Source of the DNA: JBFGFG01 sp041627475
GTDB taxonomy: Bacteria > Actinomycetota > Nitriliruptoria > Nitriliruptorales > Nitriliruptoraceae
Direction: 5' to 3'
Assembly (NCBI GenBank): GCA_041627475.1
Contig: JBFKQZ010000167.1
Span: 1 to 7,117 of the forward strand
DNA: 7,117 nt
Shown here: positions 4,532 to 7,117 of the stretch, piece by piece
How the letters are laid out: each line of letters begins with the position of its first letter
Position numbering within the stretch: position 1 is the stretch's first letter
Position numbers and translations under genes: made by a program
The notes under the pieces: model-generated
Seen by the model: the letters and a program-made list of their open reading frames with translations, nothing else
Told to the model about the DNA's origin: nothing
Databases searched by the model: none

Positions 4532-6268
4532 GTGTCCGCACTGCCCGCACCCGGCGACGTCGGTCGCCCGTGGTGCCACGCGTACCCCCCGGGCGTCCCG
4601 CCGCACTACGACTACCCCCGCGTCCCGCTGACGCGCTTCGTCGACGACGCGGCCCGTGACTACCCGGTCACCGACGCCCTGCGCTTCCGCGGTCGCTCGT
4701 GGACGTGGAGCGAGGTCCGCGACCTCGTCGACCGCACCGCCGCCCGACTCGCCGACCTCGACGTCGTCGCGGGGGAGCGGGTCGCCCTGGTGTCGCCGAC
4801 CACGCCGGCGTCGGTGATCGTCGGCTTCGCGGTCTGGCGTCTCGGGGCGGTGCTCGTGCCGCTGGACCCGAGCCTGTCCGCGGGGGAACTCGGGGAGCGC
4901 CTGCGGGCCGTCGCCCCCGCGGTCGTGGTCAGCGACGTGAGCGCACTGGACGCCCTCGCCGGCGTGCGCCCCGAGCTGCCCGAGCTTCGCCACGTCGTCG
5001 CCACGGACCCGGTCCGGTGGCTCGGCGGCGCCCAGCGCCACCTGGCGCCGGTGCTCGGACGCCTCCGGGGAAGGCGCGGGGTGCGCCGGGACGACGACGT
5101 GCTGGTCCTCGACGTGCTGCTCGACGGTGGCCCGGCGATGATCCGCCAGCACGTCACGACGCCTGCGACACCGGCGGTCGTCCTGTTCACCGGCGGCACG
5201 ATGCGGACGGGGCGGCCCGTCGTCCTGACGCACGGCAACCTGGTCGCCAACGCCTTCCAGAACCGGCTGTGGGTCCCGGACATGCGCTCGGGGCACGAGG
5301 TCCTGCTGGGGGCGCTGCCGCTGTGGCACGCCTACGGCCTCACGTCCGTCCTGCTCACCGGTGCCCTCGCCGCCGCGACGATCGTCCTCGTGCCGCGGCC
5401 CGACGCCGAGGTCCTGCTCGACACGATCGAGCAGGAGCGACCGACGATCTTCCCGGGTGTGCCCCAGCTCTACGAGCGCCTCGCCCGTGCCGCCACCGGC
5501 CAGCGCCGGGACCTGTCGTCGCTCCACGTCTGCGTGAGTGGTGGTGCTCCGCTGGAGCCCGGCACGATCGCTGCGTTCGAGGCCCTCGCCGACGGCGTCC
5601 GGCTGCGGCAGGGCTACGGCCAGTCGGAGACCAGCCCGGTCGCCATCGCCTCGCCGGTCTACGGCCCCGTGGACCCGACGACCGTCGGGCTCCCGGTGAC
5701 CGACACGGTCGCGATCGTGCGTCGGCTCGACGCGCCGGACGAGCGCGCCGCCACCGGCGAGATCGGCGAGCTCCTCGTGGCCGGCCCCCAGGTCATGGCC
5801 GGCTACTGGCAGGGCCCGGACGAGCCCCTCGAGGCCCCGGGGGAGTGGCTGGCCACGGGCGACCTCGCGAGCGTCGACGAGTCCGGCTGCTTCAGCGTGC
5901 ACGGCCGACTGGGCGACGTCGTCCACCGCCGGGGCGTGCGGATCATCCCGGCCGTGGTGGAGGCGGCGCTCCGGAGCCACCCGGCGGTGGAACGTGCTGC
6001 GCTGGTGGCGGTGCCCGGGCGGGACGGCACGACCGCGGCGATCGCGGTCGCGGTGCCGCGCCGGGGTCGACGGGTCACGACGGACGAGCTCCACGGCCAC
6101 CTGGTCACCGTGCTCGACCCCGAGACCTGCCCCGACCACGTGGTGCTGCGCGACCGGCTCCCCGACAGCGTCCTCGGCAAGGTCCTGCGGCGCGTCCTGC
6201 GTGACGAGCTCGCCGCCGAGCTGCCCGATCTCGCCAGCGTCCGCGGCCCGACGGAGGTTGCCCAGTGA
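4532..6268 (+). CDS. FadD-like AMP-binding ligase with atypical P-loop
   Basis: ANL-superfamily enzyme related to long-chain fatty acid-CoA ligases, which adenylate a carboxylate with ATP and transfer it to CoA. The 578-aa product keeps IFPGVPQLYERLAR, the adenine motif YGQSETSP (Tyr362-Glu366), TGDLA (442-446), GRLGD (458-462) and the C-terminal catalytic lysine in LGKVLRR (Lys550). The phosphate-binding loop near 220-234 reads TGGTMRTGRPVVLTH where families have TSGTTGxPKGVxLTH, so the invariant PKG lysine and glycine are missing. It could be a variant active ligase, or a binding or regulatory paralogue. The start is the GTG at 4532, with GAGGAGG 4 nt upstream; a longer upstream start gives low-complexity sequence. 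The stop overlaps the pabA-like GTG (GTGA), making a two-gene operon. The acyl substrate cannot be told from the sequence. Confidence 0.85.
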   Translation: MSALPAPGDVGRPWCHAYPPGVPPHYDYPRVPLTRFVDDAARDYPVTDALRFRGRSWTWSEVRDLVDRTAARLADLDVVAGERVALVSPTTPASVIVGFAVWRLGAVLVPLDPSLSAGELGERLRAVAPAVVVSDVSALDALAGVRPELPELRHVVATDPVRWLGGAQRHLAPVLGRLRGRRGVRRDDDVLVLDVLLDGGPAMIRQHVTTPATPAVVLFTGGTMRTGRPVVLTHGNLVANAFQNRLWVPDMRSGHEVLLGALPLWHAYGLTSVLLTGALAAATIVLVPRPDAEVLLDTIEQERPTIFPGVPQLYERLARAATGQRRDLSSLHVCVSGGAPLEPGTIAAFEALADGVRLRQGYGQSETSPVAIASPVYGPVDPTTVGLPVTDTVAIVRRLDAPDERAATGEIGELLVAGPQVMAGYWQGPDEPLEAPGEWLATGDLASVDESGCFSVHGRLGDVVHRRGVRIIPAVVEAALRSHPAVERAALVAVPGRDGTTAAIAVAVPRRGRRVTTDELHGHLVTVLDPETCPDHVVLRDRLPDSVLGKVLRRVLRDELAAELPDLASVRGPTEVAQ

Positions 6269-6852
6269 CCCGGATCCTGCTGGTCGACAACTACGACTCG
6301 TTCACCTTCAACCTCGCGCAGGAGCTGGGGGAGCTCGGGGCCGACGTCCGCGTGGTCCGCAACGACGCGATCACCGCGGAGGAGGTCCTCGTGGACCTGC
6401 CCGACGGGGTCGTGATCTCCCCGGGGCCGGGCGACCCGTCGGACGCGGGTGTCTCGACCGAGGTCATCGCCGCCGTCGCGGGCCTGCGACCGGTGCTCGG
6501 TGTCTGCCTCGGTCACCAGTGCCTCGGGGAGCTCTACGGCGGGCGCGTCGTGCGGGCGCCGGAGCTCGTGCACGGCAAGACCTCACCGATCCACCACGAG
6601 GGTGTCGGGGTGTTCGCCGGGCTGCCCAGTCCGTTCCCGGCGACGCGCTACCACTCGCTCGTCGTCGACCGCGACTCCGTGCCCGACGTGCTCGAGGTCA
6701 CGGCGTGGACCGCCGAGGGGCTCGTGATGGGGCTGCGGCACCGGACGCTGGACGTCGAGGGCGTGCAGTTCCACCCCGAGTCCATCCTGACGACCGACGG
6801 GATGGACCTGCTGGCGAACTTCCTGCGGCGCTGCGTGCCGGTCCCGGCCTAG
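6265..6852 (+). CDS. pabA: TrpG/PabA class I glutamine amidotransferase
   Basis: Glutaminase subunit that delivers ammonia from glutamine to a chorismate-using partner, giving 4-amino-4-deoxychorismate (folate) or anthranilate (tryptophan). The 195-aa length is normal. Visible are LLVDNYDSFTFNLAQ at the N-terminus, the oxyanion strand SPGPGDP (52-58), the nucleophile Cys81 in GVCLGHQCLGE, and His170 and Glu172 in VQFHPES, completing the triad. The start is a GTG overlapping the ligase stop, with GGAGG (6253-6257) 7 nt upstream, so translation is probably coupled. The M. tuberculosis equivalent at this locus is annotated trpG and may serve both pathways; no trpE or pabB is in the window to decide, so the symbol is tentative. 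Its position after crgA and srtE is conserved. Its TAG shares CTAG (6849-6852) with the convergent protease gene. Confidence 0.93.
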   Translation: MTRILLVDNYDSFTFNLAQELGELGADVRVVRNDAITAEEVLVDLPDGVVISPGPGDPSDAGVSTEVIAAVAGLRPVLGVCLGHQCLGELYGGRVVRAPELVHGKTSPIHHEGVGVFAGLPSPFPATRYHSLVVDRDSVPDVLEVTAWTAEGLVMGLRHRTLDVEGVQFHPESILTTDGMDLLANFLRRCVPVPA

Positions 6853-7117
6853 GCGCCCGGCGCGGCCACGCCCTCGCCCCTGCCGCGCAGCGCGTCGAGG
6901 GCGTCCTGGAACGTCTCCACGCCGACGACCTCGATGCCGGCCTCGGACGCCGCGCTGGTGAGCGGCAGGGCCTCGACCGGCACCAGCAGCAGGTCCGCGC
7001 CCGCCTCGATCGCGGCACGCGTCTTCTGCTCGACGCCGCTGACCGGCCCGACGCGGCCGTCCCGGGCGATGGTGCCGGTCCCTGCGATGACCCGCCCGCG
7101 GGCGAGGTCCTCCTCGA
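6849..7117 (-). CDS. Lon-type S16 protease domain, C-terminal end (YlbL-like)
   Basis: Only the last 88 residues are in the window; the frame is open to the right edge. The sequence GRVIAGTGTIARDGRVGPVS followed by GVEQKTRAAIEAGADLLLVP is the lysine half of the Lon (S16) Ser-Lys dyad, with the catalytic lysine at visible residue 31 (codon 7025-7023). The GTGTI-DG-VGP spacing and short tail resemble the secreted/membrane PDZ-S16 proteases (YlbL family of Bacillus; PDZ-domain proteins of actinobacteria) more than ATP-dependent Lon. The serine, the PDZ domain and any signal or membrane helix would lie beyond the edge, so family placement is inferred. The stop TAG overlaps the pabA-like stop. In mycobacteria pknB occupies this convergent position, so the neighbourhood differs here. 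Confidence 0.8.
   Translation of the reverse strand, partial: EEDLARGRVIAGTGTIARDGRVGPVSGVEQKTRAAIEAGADLLLVPVEALPLTSAASEAGIEVVGVETFQDALDALRGRGEGVAAPGA

Noticed and set aside
4407..4550. N-terminal extension of the prenyl synthase to an upstream ATG
   Set aside because: It would cross the divergent promoter gap and the ligase start; the GTG at 4406 has AGGAG at good spacing.
4085..6139. 684-codon open frame on the minus strand opposite the ligase
   Set aside because: Low-complexity Arg/Asp/Val/His composition typical of antisense frames in high-GC DNA, with no recognisable motif; the plus-strand ligase has clear family motifs.

Overview
This is very GC-rich, densely coded DNA from the chromosome of a mycothiol-producing actinomycete. 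The evidence is a mycothione reductase, the actinobacterial cell-division protein CrgA, a class E sortase and frequent GTG starts. Genus cannot be fixed from the window; a Nocardioides- or Streptomyces-like high-GC actinomycete fits. The order crgA, srtE, pabA/trpG matches the conserved block that lies close to the replication origin in Mycobacterium and Streptomyces, normally followed by pknB, so this window probably sits in the origin-proximal part of the chromosome.

Layout. (1) 1-1614, rightward: the end of mtr (mycothione reductase) overlapping a small membrane protein with a zinc ribbon. (2) 2336-1615, leftward: crgA, a 194-bp gap, then an FmdB-type zinc-ribbon protein. The gap is about 50% GC over 1911-2030 and carries three perfect and two degenerate DnaA boxes. 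(3) 2471-3336, rightward: class E sortase and an overlapping 46-aa membrane protein. (4) 4406-3333, leftward: a polyprenyl diphosphate synthase. (5) 4532-6852, rightward: a FadD-like acyl-activating enzyme with an abnormal ATP-binding loop, overlapping a TrpG/PabA glutamine amidotransferase. (6) 7117-6849, leftward: the C-terminal end of a Lon-type (S16) serine protease, probably of the YlbL PDZ-protease kind.

The architecture is extremely tight. All three same-strand pairs on the plus strand overlap by 4 nt (ATGA or GTGA). All three convergent junctions are abutting or share a stop-codon tetranucleotide (CTAG twice), leaving no room for a conventional terminator. The two divergent gaps each contain candidate promoters in both directions plus a perfect inverted repeat.

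The genes combine thiol redox housekeeping (mtr), septation (crgA), surface-protein anchoring (srtE), isoprenoid chain synthesis, acyl activation and folate/tryptophan precursor synthesis. No prophage, insertion sequence, CRISPR array or RNA gene was seen, and no gene-free stretch reaches 300 bases. The most interesting signals are the off-origin DnaA-box cluster, the rearranged P-loop of the ligase, the symmetrical palindrome between the synthase and ligase promoters, and the insertion of those two genes into an otherwise conserved cell-envelope block.
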